The notes under the pieces were generated by a model. The model ran no database searches. It was not told where the DNA came from and saw nothing but the letters and a program-made list of their open reading frames with translations. Below, one piece after another: positions 62,593 through 64,000 of a DNA stretch of 64,000 bases. Source of the stretch: Thiotrichaceae bacterium (GTDB lineage Bacteria; Pseudomonadota; Gammaproteobacteria; SZUA-140); the NCBI GenBank assembly GCA_002401765.2, contig NVTY02000010.1:94421-158420 (forward strand), given 5' to 3'. Every line of letters starts with the position of its first letter. Position 1 is the first letter of the stretch. Both the position numbers and the translations under genes were made by a program.

Positions 62593-62889
62593 CTATGGCC
62601 GATTCCTGTTTCGCCAATAACGCGGTTTCCTGTGTAAGTTTGCGATGGCAATAATGAGAATTTCATTCTCTCTTATCTGGTAAATAATGCCGTATGGAAA
62701 ACGTTTTAGCTGGCAGCGCCTTGTCTGCTCTGAATACGGGTGCCATGCTTCTGGGTACTCGGCTATTCGATTAATAGCTGATAGAAGTTCAGTTAAAAAT
62801 TCGTCACCTAAACCAGTTCGCTCTTTGCTGTAATAGTCAATTGCGTCATCGAGTTCATCGCGCGCAGGTTCTAGAAATTTTATCTTCAT
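62593..62889 (-). CDS. RelE/ParE-family toxin
   Basis: 98-aa toxin component. Motifs: MKIKFLEPARDELDDAIDYY, GLGDEFLTELLSAINRIAEY, WHPYSEQTRRCQLKRFPYGI and YQIRENEILIIAIANLHRKP. This is the ParE/RelE fold, closest to ParE-like toxins paired with addiction-module component antitoxins. Such toxins target gyrase (ParE) or mRNA on the ribosome (RelE); the exact target cannot be told from sequence alone. Its antitoxin gene lies 2 bp upstream. Confidence 0.9.
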   Translation of the reverse strand: MKIKFLEPARDELDDAIDYYSKERTGLGDEFLTELLSAINRIAEYPEAWHPYSEQTRRCQLKRFPYGIIYQIRENEILIIAIANLHRKPRYWRNRNRP

Positions 62890-62891
62890 GC

Positions 62892-63104
62892 TTAACGATA
62901 CTTGGAAAGCACTTCTTCAATTTTCAGCGTATTGATTTCGCCACGATCATAGGCGTTGATTCTGGATTCAGCTTCTTTTGACCACTGTTGGTCAACTGCT
63001 TTGTCAGGTTTGTCGAGGCTGGCAAGCAGGCAGTCAACCAGCTCAGCGCGATTATCAGCGGTGAGTGACATTACCACTTCAAGTATCTTTTTAGGGACGC
63101 TCAT
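62892..63104 (-). CDS. Addiction-module antitoxin (PF09720-type)
   Basis: 70-aa antitoxin: VPKKILEVVMSLTADNRAEL, LLASLDKPDKAVDQQWSKEA and SRINAYDRGEINTLKIEEVL. This is the putative addiction module component family that pairs with ParE/RelE-like toxins. It precedes the toxin by 2 bp in the same direction, the standard order. The pair is flanked by the lysozyme module and repeats. Confidence 0.92.
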   Translation of the reverse strand: MSVPKKILEVVMSLTADNRAELVDCLLASLDKPDKAVDQQWSKEAESRINAYDRGEINTLKIEEVLSKYR

Positions 63105-63326
63105 AAAATTTGGCCTTTTGATTAGATATGCTGTGATTATGTTCTATCGAACCTATTTGATTATCTCATCTAACTCACGACCGTTAAAGTGGAATAGTAG
63201 GTGTTTGTTGTCTCTGGTTTTCTTCGATTCGTCATTCCGACTGGTTTTTGGTGTGGACTCATGGTGGCGTGGGGTGAATATAATCTTTATCCTACGTACA
63301 TTAACTAATAATTCTATAGCTGGCGT
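63105..63326. other. Spacer upstream of the toxin-antitoxin pair, no gene seen
   Basis: About 220 bp, AT-rich, carrying the probable promoter of the antitoxin gene; no clear hexamer pair or coding remnant was identified. Confidence 0.35.
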
Positions 63327-63463
63327 GATTTTATGACTGATTCCTACGATTTATCCAAACTTGGTTCCGATGCGTTCGAAAACATGTGGATTTGCTTATC
63401 CTTAGCAGGCCGGATGAGAATGGGTCGGTAGGCATTATCTGGAGACTCAATAAGCTGGATTAG
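63327..63463 (+). pseudogene. Degenerate second copy of the lysozyme-partner lipoprotein gene, 3' end
   Basis: After a frame shift it reads IQTWFRCVRKHVDLLILSRP and DENGSVGIIWRLNKLD then stop, against IQSEWYARTAHGKHVDLLIL and SRPDGSGPVEISWRLNKLD in the intact gene. The first part (DFMTDSYD) lies in another frame. Similarity continues about 25 bp past the stop (TAGTCGTGT... TTGCGCTAA). Only the last 45 or so codons survive. Confidence 0.8.
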
Positions 63464-63661
63464 TCGTGTCGTTCAATGTTTGCGCTAACACCGGAGAAAT
63501 TATCCAAAGAAACCATAAAAGCCCCTTGCCAAGGAAAAAGGCTGATGGCGTGTGAGAATAATTCACATGTACCGTCGACCCCTTAAGCGCAGTACTGTGT
63601 TCTGGCCTCGGTCCGGCAGTCTTTAAGTCGGAGCTCAATTTAAACAGCAGCCCACTCAGCC

Positions 63662-63935
63662 CGTCATTCCGGCGGGCTTTAGGCCGGAATCCAGTCTAAA
63701 GAGAGCCCCGTCTTAAGTCTTAAGTCTTCGGCTTCGATTTCATGCTTTCATGGCAATATAAAAATACGGCTATTAATAGATGTTTGTTTGTGGCATGTTT
63801 AGATTGTGGTGGAAGGGTGGGTTTGTTTGGTAAGGCTGTTTCGTCGAGGTTGATAGTCGGGATGTCAGTGACTGGTTTCGACCCAAAGCGGACGTTAATG
63901 TGGGATCAATTTACTCTACCCACATTGATTTTTTA
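63662..63935. repeat. Second copy of the composite REP-linked repeat
   Basis: CGTCATTCCGGC-GGGCTTTAGGCCGGAATCCAG (63662-63694), then GGCAATATAAAAATACGGCT, GTTTGTGGCATGTTTAG and GACTGGTTTCGACCCAAAGC (63870 on), in the same order and spacing class as 60797-61080. It continues to the hairpin-like TGGGATCAATTTACTC area near 63930. No gene is convincingly present to the window end. Confidence 0.8.
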
Positions 63936-64000
63936 TGGCGCTGACGCACTGCGTTAATCCACGTCTTGGACGGGGTTGGCTTCTTCGGCGGGAAGTCATT

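Noticed and set aside
63742..63957. 71-codon plus-strand frame near the right end
   Set aside because: It lies wholly inside the composite repeat and its translation follows the repeat units; no independent coding evidence.

Overview
The window looks like a chromosomal segment of a free-living gammaproteobacterium. Marker genes point that way: rdgC, ybiT, zapE, an rhlE-type helicase, yheU, lpoB remains, yaiI, tag and a TfoX C-terminal protein. A CbbR-like LysR regulator, a HypX homologue, remains of a sulfide:quinone oxidoreductase and a c-type-haem HD-GYP sensor hint at a (former) sulfur- or hydrogen-oxidising life style. That last point is inference; no phylogeny could be run.

Layout. 1-6.3 kb: one operon for an unusual export machine (a HlyD-type adaptor cut by the left edge, an M50 membrane protease fused to an adaptor domain, a short SecA-like ATPase, a second adaptor and a small periplasmic protein). 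6.3-9.4 kb: rdgC, a DUF3943 protein and a frameshifted SPINDLY-type glycosyltransferase remnant. 9.4-15.2 kb: a gamma-glutamylation catabolic operon (glutamine-synthetase-like ligase, aldehyde dehydrogenase, iron alcohol dehydrogenase) facing a class I amidotransferase and a VanZ protein across a palindromic intergenic region. 15.2-20.9 kb: small proteins, a SprT-like metallopeptidase, ybiT, rhlE and a secreted protein. 21.6-22.6 kb: a broken choice-of-anchor U gene, then two tandem small-RNA candidates on the minus strand with C-rich anti-Shine-Dalgarno loops. 22.6-36.8 kb: housekeeping (LysR regulator, class I fumarase, zapE, haem HD-GYP, M23 peptidase, xseA, guaB, guaA), then an orphan AT-rich hypX.

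37-45.7 kb is a metal-resistance block on the minus strand: copC, copD, a His-rich membrane protein, czcC, czcB, czcA and the corpse of a sensor kinase. 45.8-49.95 kb is a gene graveyard: at least seven coding remnants carry frameshifts, nonsense codons or deletion junctions, including a clean COG3014/lpoB fusion. 50-60 kb returns to intact small genes, many for DNA-damage or stress housekeeping (AlkC-like, Tag, VOC protein, WYL regulator, TfoX_C, transglutaminase, GrpB). Two of their promoters share a palindrome. 

60.3-64 kb is accessory DNA. Copies of a REP-like palindrome linked to a longer non-coding repeat surround a GH24 lysozyme with a lipoprotein partner (possible antibacterial effector and immunity), a ParE-type toxin-antitoxin pair and a decayed second copy of the lipoprotein gene's 3' end. 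No rRNA, tRNA, CRISPR array or complete insertion sequence was recognised. All calls come from reading the sequence and remembered family features; none has been confirmed by a database search.
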